Positions 36,280-48,365 of a stretch of DNA of 64,000 nt are shown piece by piece. Within the stretch, counting starts at the first letter, position 1; the number at the start of each line of letters is the position of its first letter. The stretch comes from Tetragonia tetragonoides (lineage: Eukaryota; Streptophyta; Magnoliopsida; Caryophyllales; Aizoaceae). A model generated the notes under the pieces. It saw only the letters and a list, made by a program, of their open reading frames with translations, did no database searches and had not been told where the DNA came from. The stretch is from assembly GCA_038025085.1 (NCBI GenBank), contig CM076153.1, positions 5,053,501 through 5,117,500 of the forward strand, in the 5' to 3' direction. The position numbers and the translations under genes are program-made.

Positions 36280-37600
36280 GAAAGTGCATGCTCGGTACCA
36301 AAAAACAGGAGATTGGCCTCCGATGTCCCATAAGAGGCCTTTCCAAACCTACCAAAGACCCAATAACCAACCTCGAAGGCCTCCTATGTCCCTTACGGGT
36401 GTCCCTTGCGATGTGGTGCGAAAATATCCACCTTTTTTCCGGGACCTCTCGAGAGCCAAAAAAACATGGATTTATAGTCTATGTTTTCGACTTCCCGGGC
36501 CCGGGTGTTATTTTTTCCCAAACTTCTCCGGAGGGCCTATCATAACGTTAAAGGACCCTCGGTGCCCCAGAAAGGTCGTCAGAATCCCAAACTTTGATGT
36601 TACTCATACTTTTCGGTGTTGGGCCCTTACATTGATGTTGTGTAAAAACGTCCTCACAAGCCTATTATGGACCCGAGAACGGACCCCGAGGGCCTCCCAT
36701 GTTCCCTAGGGGTGTCCCTTGCAATGTGGTGTGAAAATTCCACCCTTTATTCCGGGACCACCCGGGAGCCAAAAAAAAACGTGGATTATAACCTACGTTT
36801 TCAGCTTCCCGGGCAAGGGTGTCATTTTTGCCCAAACTTCTCCGGGGGCTCTATCATGACGTTAGAAGAGCCTCAGTGCCCCGGAAGGGTCGTCAGAATC
36901 CCCGAACATCGATATCACCCATGCTTTCGGTGTTGGGGCCTTTACACAGATGTTGCGTAAAAACGCTCTTACATTGATGTTCCGTAAAAACGCCCTTACA
37001 TTGATATTCCGTAAAAAAAGCCCTTACAAGGATATTAGGGACCCGATAACGACCCCGAGTGCCTCCCATGTTTCCTAGGGGTGTCCCTTGCGATTTGGTG
37101 TGAAAATATCCATCTTTGTTTCGGGACCTCCCGGGAGCCAAAAAAACGTGGATTATATAGCCTACGTTTTCGGCTTCTCGGGGTCCGGGTGTCATTTTTG
37201 TCCAAACTTCTCCGAGGGGTTTATCATGACGTTAGAGGACCCTCGGTGCCTCGGGAGGGTCGTCAGGATCCACCATCTTCGATATCACCATGCTTTCGGT
37301 GTTGGGTCCCTTACATTGGTGTTCCGTAAAAGTACACTTACAAGCCTATCGGGACACGATAACGGGCCCAGGGGGCCTCCCATGTTTCCTAGGGGTATCC
37401 CTTGCTATGTGGAGCGAAACTATCCATCTTCGTTCCGGGGCCTCCCGGAAGCCCAAAAATGTGGATCATAGCGTTTGATTTCCGGCTTTCCGAGGTGTCG
37501 TCTTTGCTCAGATTTCTTTGGTGGGTTTATCGTCACCTAGAGGATTTCTGGTATCTCGGGATGGTCTCCCGAATCCCCAAATCATATTCTTGATTCGCCC
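36280..37600. repeat. Second tandem array of the ~305-315 bp repeat (array B)
   Basis: Same landmarks and same orientation as array A: TATCATAACG/TATCATGACGTTAGAGG near 36540, 36853 and 37222, and a degenerate TATCGTCACCTAGAGG near 37528. The 369-bp step between the second and third includes two extra copies of a ~26 bp CGTAAAAACGCCCTTACATT unit. As in array A the last monomer is the most diverged. Confidence 0.9.
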
Positions 37601-38931
37601 TTTTATCCACGATAGACTAAGTAGTTGTTTCAAGTAATGTTTGATAGGCAGAGAATTTTACGATATTTGGGTTTTGGGCTCGACCAGCAATGAGATGGGC
37701 CGTGGCCCGTAGGTATGGAATACGTACTGTTAAGTCTGTAAATCTGTAACTGTAAGACATACGTCTACATCACATGTAAAAAGAGAGAGAAAGAAATATG
37801 CCTTTTGAAGGTTAAATAGTACGGAGTAGTAGGAATACTTGACAAAAGACTGAAAAGATAACAGTTCAATCTGACCCCAGTGCCTGACCGCCACTGGCTT
37901 CTCATATCATAACGTATCTTGACACGAGTACATCTTTACAAACTGATAATGCACGTTTACAACATTACACAGATTTGTGGCTCTCATTATATGTACCATT
38001 ATCCTAATTTTTTTTTAAAAACCCCATTTTCCTAGCAACTTGCAAGATTTTTTTTTCTTGCTCATTAGAAAGAGGGTATAAATAAATGGTAACTAAGACA
38101 CCTCCTGGTACGTCATGTTTGGATTCTCGTGTTCAACATCGATCAAATCAGACTAACTGAACTACCAGCGCAAGCATTGACTCCGTCAACGTAGCACCAA
38201 CAAGGATCCAATATAGTTTCTACTCCTGAAAACCGCCACTTAACACAAGGTATTGGGGCAATGGAGATTTGAACCCATTACCTTACTTTACTAATTTATC
38301 CAAGATATATTACCTATATAAAGCTCGTCTAATACAATTTGTTTCCCTAGCTAAATGCGAAATAAGACCTATATTGGTTGTTCAGTTTTTCAATTTCTTA
38401 GAAATACAAGTATCCGCTTGTGTTTTATATTCTAGGAGCAATCCTATTAGAGTTAACTTGGACTCTTTATGCAAGGAAATATTTTTTTTTTACACAATGA
38501 TATAGGCGTCTAAATTTTGTTTGACTAATTTCATAGATCCTAACGTTAAGAATTAGGAAAATCTCCAAAAGTCGTAAGGAGACTGAAACCTTCTAATTAA
38601 ATAAATTATCATGAATAAATTCCCACTGTTCATATATGCCGAGAGTTTTAAGTTTCAACTCGCTCACATGTTTCATGCGTTTACAAGGCCACAATAGGAG
38701 TTGTATAATCGTAAATGCTACCCACCCATTTGCACCCAAAAAAAAAAACATGCTAGCCACCACACACCCCACGAGCCCCGTTAATTATATGTGCCAACGT
38801 ACTCCTTAGTTTATAATATCTTTCTGATCAATTTCATACACCCTAAGAAGTAAGAACTAAGGAGAATGGACTGTGTCTTCGCTAGGCCAAATAGGCAGAG
38901 TAGTTAGCACGAAACAAAAAGTTATTAGGCG

Positions 38932-38968
<37 letters not shown>

Positions 38969-39072
38969 AGAAAATATTAGGCAAAATAGTTGGTACCATT
39001 TTAATTGGCGAACTACTTTTTTATTAATTAATGGTCAATGTTAACAAACTGTCCAAAGAAAATATCGTTGTA
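37601..39072. other. Intergenic with retroposon debris
   Basis: A T-rich start at 38047 leads into a ~175 bp sequence (38060-38222) that resembles 54421-54612, probably a retroposon copy with its poly(A) end on the left. A T run of about 29 bases lies at 38937-38967. No gene is seen. Confidence 0.5.
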
Positions 39073-39306
39073 CTTCCTCCGTCCCATGAAAATATTCACA
39101 CTAAAGGTCAAATTTTACAAATTTTGACCATAAATATGTCAAAAAAAATAAAGATTTATAATATAAAAAAACATTTATTAGTTCATTTTAAATAGTACTT
39201 TCAAGAAATCATAATTTTATAAGTTTATTTATTTATATAATTATAATTATTTGTGGTTAAACTAGTATCTTGAATTAGTGTGAATATTTTCATGGGACGG
39301 GGAAAA
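39073..39306. mobile_element. Stowaway-like (Tc1/mariner) MITE
   Basis: CTTCCTCCGTCCCATGAAAA at the left end pairs with TTTTCATGGGACGGGGAAAA at the right; both sides are flanked by TA. About 234 bp, AT-rich, with inner repeats of AGTGTGAATATTTTC. CTCCCTCCGTCCC ends are the hallmark of plant Stowaway elements. Confidence 0.8.
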
Positions 39307-39484
39307 TATGTAATATTATAGTCGCCTCAATATCTTTTTTTTTGTACCAAAACAACAAAACAAAAGCATTCAAATCCACGTGATAACCATATATATTCCC
39401 CTTCCTTTTCAACTCATCAATCAATAATTTAATCATTTCGTGACCCCATCTCACTAAACTACAGAACACAGTCAATATGTAACA

Positions 39485-39655
39485 AGCACTTAGATGAGTT
39501 GGTAAGGGACTCTTCTAGCTTAAGCAGAAGTCTCGGGTTCGAGACCCTGTGAATGCAGCAGTGTTAAATACTTGTTGGGAGAGCTTTGTCGTCCTTGTGG
39601 TCCCACCCAGCTCGGTCCGGATTCAACCAGACAGTCTCAGACAAAAAAAAAAAAA
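39485..39655 (+). mobile_element. tRNA-derived SINE
   Basis: A box TAGATGAGTTGG (39491-39502) and B box GGTTCGAGACC (39536-39546) at the usual ~34 bp gap, a ~100 bp body and a 13-base poly(A) end. It lies about 260 bp upstream of the MATE gene start. Confidence 0.85.
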
Positions 39656-39916
39656 TATCAACTCCCATTTACAAATTGTAACCACAAGTTATGACTTCCA
39701 CACCCACAACCCATACTGCATATTAAACTCAAATTGCGCTCTTATTTGCAACGCTATATATTCGTACTCCTATATAATTGGATCCAAAGATCCTACAGTA
39801 GGTGATTTATTTGATGCGGTAGGTGGACGCAGAGGCCCAAAACCGTGTTACATATATCACATCACACTCTTCAGTACTCATAGTATAACAATAATCAGAA
39901 CATAAAGTTGAGCAGA

Positions 39917-39988
39917 ATGAGTATCATCAGGGACGATGATGATGTTGGGGTGCCATTACTGGTGGCGCGGAGTGGCGAAGGAGAGAGA

Positions 39989-40040
<52 letters not shown>

Positions 40041-42993
40041 GAGAGAGGTGGTGGGAGAAGGTGGTGGACGTGGTCGAGGCGAAGACACAGATAGTGTTGG
40101 CTGTGCCGATGGTGCTAACTAACGTGTTCTACTATCTAATCCCTTTGGTCGCTGTTATGTTTGCCGGACATATTGGTCCGCTCCAACTTGCTGGTTCTAC
40201 ACTTGCTAATTCCTGGGCTATGGCTACCTGCTTTGCCTTCACGGTCAGTACTACTAACTCCATCTCCCCAATTTTATTCTATTTTTTTCGATTATTATTT
40301 TTTCTGTTTTCAAAGTAACAATAGTAGTACTGCAAACAATAATGGGGTGTACGAATGATCTCAATTTGCCACTTTCACAACCCAGACAAGTTGATTTTAG
40401 CTTAAAGCCTTATTGTAAACAAGTTCAAAATTGAAACTTAGGAAATCTGAGATACTCGTAGTTGTGTACTATGAACCCAATTTGCCATTTTCACAACCCA
40501 TTGTTCATATTGTCATATTTTTATGACAATTAACAACAACAACAACAACAACAACGACAACAATAACCCAGTATATATCCCGTAGGAGTGGGGTCGCCAT
40601 TTTTATGACAATCAGTTTAATTCATTCACTTGCCCTAAACAAAATAAGAGTAATTCCTTGAGTTGCGTCATGATTTTGCTCCCAGCAAATGCATTGTGTT
40701 GCGTACCCAAGTTTGTTAAAGGTAGAATTGTAGAGAACTTTACTCCCCGCATCAACTACTCTCAGGGTGGGTAGGACCGTATTCTGATTCGACATTTAAT
40801 TGCGCCGCTAATTTACTCCCTCTTTGCTGCCGTGGCCGTGCCATTTCGCCACCAATTGCATGTTATAGGAACTGCCCTCTATTTAGTTTAGCTTCATATA
40901 TTTAGTTGGGATCCTTTTCATTGAGTCCAATTATCTTTTGTAAATGGGAATCGAAAGGGATTAAGAGAGCGTTCATTATACTAAACTGAATAGTAATCTG
41001 CAAGAGAAAAAATAGATTAGTGAAGTGAACTCACTAAACAAATTACTAAAGTGTAAAAAAGCACATCCTAAAACTTTATGTAGTCAACGTTCCTCTCACA
41101 AAATACTCAATAAATAGAGAGAATCCAGATTCATTATAAAATTTGGTTTAGGTGAGTGTCAAAAAACTTTTTGTTTTTTTTAATGCTTGTCTGTTGTTTC
41201 GGATTTTTTTTTTCCAACAAAATTTTCTTGTTTAAATTCTTCCAAGTTAATTTGCCTCTAATATTTTTTGGTGTGCAACTCGTTTTTGCTCATGAGCTAC
41301 TCTTTATAAGCTCAAATTTTCACTTGTTCGATGTCATTAAAACAACGTTAGTAGGATCACTTGTAATATAACTTATGACGCTCGATCACTTTTAATGTTG
41401 CAGCAAGGACTGAGTGGTTCGCTAGAGACACTATGTGGACAAGCATTCGGAGCAAACAGTCACAAAATGTTAGGGATATATCTACAAGCATCTTGCATAA
41501 TCTCATTCATATTCTCAATCCTCATATCCATATTATGGTGGTACACTGAACCCATACTACTTGTGCTTCACCAAAGTCCTGATGTCGCTAAAGAAGCAGC
41601 TACCTATTTGAGATATCTAATTCCAGGGACATTTGCATATGCCACTCTTCAAAACATCCTAAGGTTCCTACAAACCCAATCTGTGGTCTTACCTATAGTC
41701 ATTTGCTCATTGGTACCATTGCTCTTGCATCTTGGACTTCTTTATTGGTTCGTTTATTGCACAACACTCGGCTACAAAGGCGCTTCTTTGGCGACTGCAA
41801 TCACTTTTTGGATATCTGCTCTTATGTTGATGGCGTATGTGAAATATGACAAGAAGTTTGAGCGAACTTGGACTGGACTTTCCAAGGAATCATTTCGTTA
41901 TGTCTTGACCAACTTCAAATTGGCATTGCCTTCTGCTGCTATGGTTTGGTTAGTATTTGCTTGCTTCTCTTTCTCCCCAACTTTATCCGTGTTCCTAGCC
42001 AATAATGCGACAAAATGTAGGTAATATTAGCATTAGAGTCTTTAACCATATATGGTTTGTGCCTTTTCTTGTTACAGTTTAGAGTATTGGGCTTTCGAGA
42101 TTCTAGTATTGTTGGCTGGCTTAATGCCTAACTCGGAAACAAGTACATCTCTAATTGCAATATGGTAAGTTTTATTGTTTTTGTAGTTCTACTTCAGTTG
42201 TTGAAGTAAATGTCATCTGTATGTTGGGTTAACTTTCTCCTATTGTCACCAGCGTAAATACAGAGGCCATTGCTTTCTATTTTACCTATGGGATGAGTGC
42301 TGCAGTAAGGTACAATCATATGTTACATATTATAGTGTCCCTTTGTGTTGATTTTGTTTCAAAATGCAAAGAACTAAACTTGGAGACTTTCCTATTTGTT
42401 TAGCACAAGGGTTTCAAATGAACTTGGAGCTGAAAGACCTGATCGAGCCAAGCATGCCATGCATGTAACATTGAAGCTGGCTATGGTTCTAACATTTTTT
42501 GTCCTTTTAGCTCTGGGTTTTGGACATGATCTCTGGGCGACTTTATTCAGTGATAGTCCCGAAATAATCAAAGCATTTTCTTCAATGACGCCTTTGGTTT
42601 GCATCTCCATATTCTTCGACTCCATCCAAGGCATCTTATCAGGAGTGATCAGGGGATGCGGTTGGCAGCACCTAGCAATGTTCATAAACTTGGGCACATT
42701 CTTTGGCATTGGCATGCCAATTGGGTGCTTGCTTGCTTTTGCACTCAATTTTCATGCCAAGGTAATACTTACACAATTCTCATATCCTTTTTGCTATATT
42801 TTCTCATTCAAATTTTGGTTATTTCTGATCATGTTTTCCTCTGATCATTAATTTGATTTTGCAGGGTCTTTGGGTTGGCTTAATCTGTGGCCTGGCCTGT
42901 CAATCGGGCACTCTTTTCCTCCTTTCTTGCTTCAAGCAGTGGACTTCTCTTGAATTAACCAATGGAAGTGGGAATTCAGGTTTAGCCGTCTAA
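39917..42993 (+). CDS. MATE efflux transporter (DETOXIFICATION family), copy A
   Basis: Six exons: 39917-40243, 41404-41948, 42078-42164, 42253-42309, 42404-42761, 42865-42993; 500 aa, all GT-AG. Membrane H+- or Na+-coupled antiporter, presumably exporting secondary metabolites or toxic cations into the vacuole or apoplast; substrate unknown. Plant MATE signatures: [14 protein letters not shown] (TM1), [48 protein letters not shown]. About 12 membrane segments. The N-terminus has an in-frame (AAT)17 tract coding 17 Asn (39989-40039), absent from copy B. The first ATG is 39917. Convergent with its paralogue. Confidence 0.95.
39989..40039 (+). repeat. (AAT)17 microsatellite coding polyasparagine
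   Basis: In-frame triplet run in exon 1 of MATE copy A, in the cytosolic N-terminal tail before the first membrane segment. Confidence 0.95.
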
Positions 42994-43524
42994 GATCTAA
43001 TTAAGTCAATTTTGTCACTCTTTTCCTGCATGTATTTTTGTTGGAGATCACTTGAGATTAAATCATATATTCTCTCTCTATCATTAACTAGGTCCCTTTT
43101 ATGAGGTAATGGTATGTGCATTCTACATAGCTTTGTGCTTCTAATAATGGACAAACCAATGACAAAGGTATCGACAATCCAAAGAAATATGATTGCTGAT
43201 AAATGAGAAGGAAGTGCTTAGCTTGTTAACAATAATACATTATCTCAGAGATTCTGGGAACAAAAAAAACATCACATGGATCATTAGCAACAATTTCATG
43301 GCTACTTCATTTTGCTTCACCATGTAAAAAATGAATGCCACCAGCAACCCGGCTCCGGTACAGCTAAGCCACCTAGTCAATCTACCTCTGGTCACATAAT
43401 AGTCATCAAACCTTTGTAACACTCCTGTTAGAGTTTCTATCTAACTTATTTTTGCCCCCGTTGGCTGTTGGCTGTTGGTAACCAATCCAAAAACCATAAC
43501 TTGAAGCACAGTAGTGTGGCAAAT

Positions 43525-46487
43525 CTAGACTAAATCTGAATTTTCAGTTTGATTTGTCGAAAGGTTGAGCACAGTAGTCCATTTCTTGAAGCATGTCAGA
43601 AGAAAAAGAGTAACAGACTGTGCGGCGAGACCACAAATTAAGCCAATCCAAAGACCCTGTGTCAAGATCAAAGTCACAATAAAACAGTAAGTATCTCATT
43701 TAGAAAACATGTTCAAACGTATTAAGAGTAACATTCGGTAGGAAAAATCACAATATGATGGTGTCATTTATACTATATATACCTTAGCGTAAAGTTTGAG
43801 CTTAAAGGCAGTTACCACAGCTATGGGCATGCCAATGCCATAGAATGTACCTAAATTTATCAACACAGCCATCTGCTGCCAACCGCATCCCCTGCTCACT
43901 CCTGGTATGAAATTTACAATCGTAAGAAAAAATTTAAATAAAAAAAAAAAAAAAACTTCAAGCAATGATTTTTGTGTACTACAAGATATTTACAGACCTG
44001 ATAGGATGCCTTGAATAGCGTCCAGAAATATTGAGAGACAGAGAAAAGGCGTCATTGACGAAAATGCCTTGATTATGTCCGTGGAGCCAGTGCCACTAAA
44101 TAATCTTGCCCAAAATTCATGTCCAGATCCCAGGGCTAAAAGAAGGATAGAGGTTAGGAGGATCGACAACTTTAATGTTACGGTCATGGCCTGCTTGGCT
44201 CGATTTGGTCTTCCAGCTCCAAGCTCATTCGACACCCTTGTACTGCATTTTGAGCAAGTCTTTTGTTACTCTTTTGCTTTAACTTAGAGAATGAGGGCAG
44301 TAGAATCAATATACACACACCAAAAGAAAAAAAAAAAGTTCTCTGCATGACATTACCTTGCTGCAGCACTCAATCCATAGGTAAAATTGAAAGCAATGTT
44401 TTCTATATTTACACTGTTGAGAGCAGGAAAAAGAATGTTAGATATGGCTACATATATAAATACCAAATGATGCAACATATGTAAAACTAGAATCAAGATA
44501 TAGAACAACAACATAGTAATGATAGTATCTTACCAAATCGCGATAAGAGATGTAGTTGCTTGTGAATTTGGCATTATACCAGCCAACAATACTAGAATCT
44601 CGAAAGCCCAAAACTCTAAACTGAAGAAGAGAACAACACAAAGATGATCAACAATGGGGAAAAAAGTAATGGAGGGAACTAGAGGAAAGGAAAAAGCAAA
44701 AAAACAATTTATTACCAGACCATAGCAGCAGAAGGCAACGCCACTTTCAAATTAGGAAAGACATGGTAAAATGATTGCTTCGATATTCCAGTCCAAGTTG
44801 GCTTAAACTTTTTGGCGTACAACACATAACCTATCAACATAGCAACTGATACCCAAAATGTGACTGCTGTAGCCAAAGGAGCTCCCCTGTAACCGAGGCT
44901 TGTAAAATGAACTAACACATAGACAAATCCGATGTGAAAAAGCAATGGCACCAATGAGCAGATGACTAAGGGCAAAACCACGGATTGGGTTTGGAGGAAC
45001 CTCAAGATGTTTTGCAGTATAGCATATGCAAATAGTCCTGGAATTAGAAATCTCATATAGGTAGCAGCTTCTTTTGAGATATCATGGTTTTGGTGAAGCA
45101 AAATGAGAATAGGTTCAGTAAACCACCACAGTATAGATATGAGGATTGAGAATATGAATGAGATTATGCAGGATGCTTGTAGATAAATTCCCAACATGTT
45201 GTAACGTTGCGCACCAAATCCTTGCCCACATAGTGTCTCAAGTGCACCACTTAGGCCTTGCTACAAGGATAAAGTATGTAATTAAGATCCAAATTAATCA
45301 AATTACTAAACCAACTTCATTTTACACATAAACTCGATACTTCTAGGACAGACTCAATATTGAATGACAGTATATCAGGCACAACCACCGAACAACGTTT
45401 CTCAAATGAAACAGAATTCTCAGTTACATAATACTCCCTCCGTTTCTAAAAAATGCTCGGATTACTACAGTGCTATTTTTCTTTTTCGTCTGAGCATAAG
45501 ACTACTTTTAGAAGTAGTCACATGCTGCTAGTCAGGGTGATTCATAATCAATATTTATATTACATCAAGAAGTTTTTTTCTTTTCCGTTGAAGCAAACAA
45601 CTACACTTTTTCCAGGCTTTTTTTTTTTTGTAATACCCATAAGTTGGAATAATACTATTCTAACAACTAGAGTCTAGAGCATCTATCGATTATATTGATT
45701 CCTAAAGGCACAAAGATGGTCTCATGTGAAGACAATGTCAACCAACCAATATTCCATTGATGGATCAAGATCTCAAAACTATTTATGAATTGTGCAAACT
45801 AATTCAAATTTATGATCTTGCACTACTTATGAATAATTTATCCTTATGATGTGGGTAAAACATAAAATTGAATGAAATTTGTTGGGTGAAAAGGAAAGAT
45901 AACGGAAAAGAAACAACAGAAAACAATCTAAATTCAACTACGCCATGAAGTTGGAATTGGATTAATTTATGATGTGGGTAAAAAAAAAAAAAAAAGAAAA
46001 AAGAAAAAAAAAAAAAGAACAGTCGATAGAATTTTAGAGTCATTAGTTGTGTGGCCAAACATGAACTTTTGACATTGGAGGAGCATATCCCTCCATATTT
46101 TTAGAACTAACCCACACAAATCCTCTCTAATCTCACACAAAAAAAAGTTTGAAGGGCAAAAGAAAAAGGTACCATGAAGGCAAAACCAGTAACGGAGGCC
46201 CAAGAGTTGGCTAGGGTAGAGCCAGCAAGCTGAAGCTGACCGAGATGACCGGCGAACATGACGGAGACCATTGGGATAAGTATGTAGAAGACGTTGGTTA
46301 ATACCATAGGCACCGCTAACACCGTCTGTTTCTTCACCTCCTCTACGTCCACCACCTTCTCCCACCACTTTTCTTCCTTTCTCTCTCCTCCACCACCACG
46401 ACCCGCAACCAATGCCGATTGCGGAGAGGATGCCATCGACGCCGCGATAGTATTACCGCCACTCTCACTATTATTATTTGGTTCCAT
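43525..46487 (-). CDS. MATE efflux transporter (DETOXIFICATION family), copy B
   Basis: Seven exons: 46487-46173, 45260-44716, 44620-44534, 44413-44357, 44242-43998, 43901-43783, 43656-43525; 499 aa. Exons 2, 3 and 4 have exactly the lengths of copy A (545, 87, 57 nt). The region that is one exon in A is split in B by an intron at [11 protein letters not shown]. Same family signatures: [42 protein letters not shown]. The N-terminus has acidic and Gly-rich stretches instead of the Asn tract. Tail-to-tail with copy A, with about 530 bp between stop codons: an inverted duplicate. Substrate unknown. Confidence 0.95.
45300..46172 (-). other. Intron 1 of MATE copy B, with truncated MITE-like end
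   Basis: ACTCCCTCCGTTTCTAAAAA near 45432 looks like one end of a Stowaway-type element; no matching second end was found. A/T homopolymers at 45980-46016. Confidence 0.4.
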
Positions 46488-48161
46488 ATTGATATAAAAG
46501 TAAATAAACTTAAGAAAAGGAAATATTATGGAACTCGATTATCGTTACTTACGAGTTACGAGTGATTCCATAGGTCACACTAGTGGGTTGTTGGAAGGAT
46601 TTTTGGAAACATATGGAGAATAAAAGAGGAGATTTTAAAACTATTCAAGCTAGGAGTAGTCAAAGTAGTTGCCTCTCTGGTCAATGTCTAATATATGCTT
46701 GGCGGCAACGTAAAAGGTATCAGGGAAAATTAACTGCAATTGAACTTGGTGGGTTGCTGCCTACTGGGTTGTTAATATATAGACGGACTTGCACCAAAAA
46801 AAATATATAGACGGATACTGCTGGCTTTCCTCGCAAGAAAAGAAACAAAAATAATAAAAATAAAAAAAAAAAAAAGAGCGAAGAGAAAGAGATATAATAG
46901 GAGTAAGGAACTGTGGACTAAGCGTAATGAGAAAACGCAATGAAAAGTTGAAAACTGGGAACTCTTGACCTCAATAGTGGAACGAAGAAATTAGACAGCT
47001 GCCCATCAAACAATGTATTAAAAAGCGCGAGGCGCAATGTGACGATAGAGGCCCATAGAGCCTAGGTGCAAGGCGCAAGGTGAAGGCACACTAGTGTATA
47101 ACTGAAAATATGCTTTGAAATAAAAATAAAAAACTAATCAAAATGTATCTCAGGTGCGCTTCAGCTGCGCCTCACTTTGATGTTGCTGCACCTAGAAGCA
47201 AAAAAGCGATTGGCTTGGGCACCTAGGCGCGCCTTTTAATACACTGCCCTCAAAAAAGAAAGAAAGAAGAAAGAAATAGGGCAGCTTCAAGATCTATTGC
47301 GCGGAGGCAGAGCAAATCAAGTTCCGAATATATAGAAGAGCAATAATCATTTCAGTAGTAAATTAGTAATAGCACTTGAAAATGCTGGGAATGAATCACT
47401 GAGCCACAATGTGATTTATCCACCCAGGTCATAGAATCTGTGTTCATCTGTTGTGACTTTAGCTAGATATGAACAACCTTTCAAACCAAATGTTACTGAT
47501 AAAGAGCGTTGCAAGAATCTTAATCATTCCCGGTTTACTAGCTCGATTTACCGCTGTTATTGAAATATAGCATGATAGAGCGTAATACTCCCTCCTTCCA
47601 GAATACAGATTTAATACCCGAATTATCTTCTTTCATTAACAACAGTGACTCAGAGAGTCTACCAATAAACAATTCAATTTCACACAACATATCAAAATGA
47701 AATAAACTTGCTGCTAATTCTACCAACAAAACAGAGCACACAGATCAAAAATATGTGGAGATACCTTCTTTACCCCAGTAAGACAACACGAATTACTCGC
47801 AAGTACTAGTACACTAGTTATCTAAACCCCCATGATAGCATTGCAGCATGAGGCCGGGTTGATCTATATTGTAACTTGTGTCTACCTACATATACGAGGA
47901 TGATAGCCATCAGATCTCGCCGTATGTGACTTTAAGAGGACCATCTGATGGCTGACAGCCATAGCTGCATCGACTTACAGTTACAGCAGCAGAAGTCCCT
48001 CAAAATAACAGAATCAGATATGCATGATCAAAGATGCATTTATTATGTCTATCATATACTTACGGAATAATGCTTTTGTAGAAAGAAACATAGATTGCTT
48101 ACACATTGCCTTTAGTCACCAAGACTTCAAGCCCAATAATCACTCACTAAAATTACAATTA
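46488..48161. other. Intergenic; one inverted-repeat element, no gene
   Basis: The region holds the MATE B promoter side and the 3' region of the small gene at 48162. Apart from the element at 47011-47246 and A-rich runs near 46850-46875, only short frames are seen. Confidence 0.6.
47011..47246. mobile_element. GCGC-rich MITE-like element
   Basis: Left end ATGTATTAAAAAGCGCGAGG, right end GCGCGCCTTTTAATACACTG: imperfect inverted repeats of about 20 bp. The interior has further GGCGCA/TGCGCC inversions. I have seen this type of sequence as a common dispersed repeat in plants; superfamily not assigned. Confidence 0.65.
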
Positions 48162-48344
48162 TCAGACTTTCGCCTCTGGTGCTGGTGCTGGTGCTGCTGC
48201 TGGTGCTGCTGCTGCTGCTGCTGCAGGAGCGACTTCAGCCCCACCACTTTTCTTATCTTTTGGCTTCTCCTCCTTTGGCTTCCCTTTCTGAGGCTTCATG
48301 AAACAGAAACATGAGCAACAAGGGCACTGGAACAAGAACTTCAT
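48162..48344 (-). CDS. Small Cys-rich protein with Ala/Pro tail (conserved plant hypothetical)
   Basis: 60 aa from the ATG at 48344. The N-terminus KFLFQCPCCSCFCFMKP has five Cys in nine residues, flanked by hydrophobic residues, which suggests palmitoylation or metal binding at a membrane. A Lys/Glu-rich stretch (PKEEKPKDKK) follows, then an Ala/Pro tail ending EAKV, encoded by a GCTGCTGGTGCTG-type repeat. Lys/Glu then Pro/Ala looks like a small membrane-attached protein. Function unknown. Position between the nodulin-like gene and PSKR2 matches what I recall for At5g53880, a small unknown protein. The Met fixed here is the first ATG; upstream codons in frame are TTG. Confidence 0.7.
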   Translation of the reverse strand: MKFLFQCPCCSCFCFMKPQKGKPKEEKPKDKKSGGAEVAPAAAAAAAPAAAPAPAPEAKV

Positions 48345-48365
48345 CGCCTTACGCCTTCGCAACAA

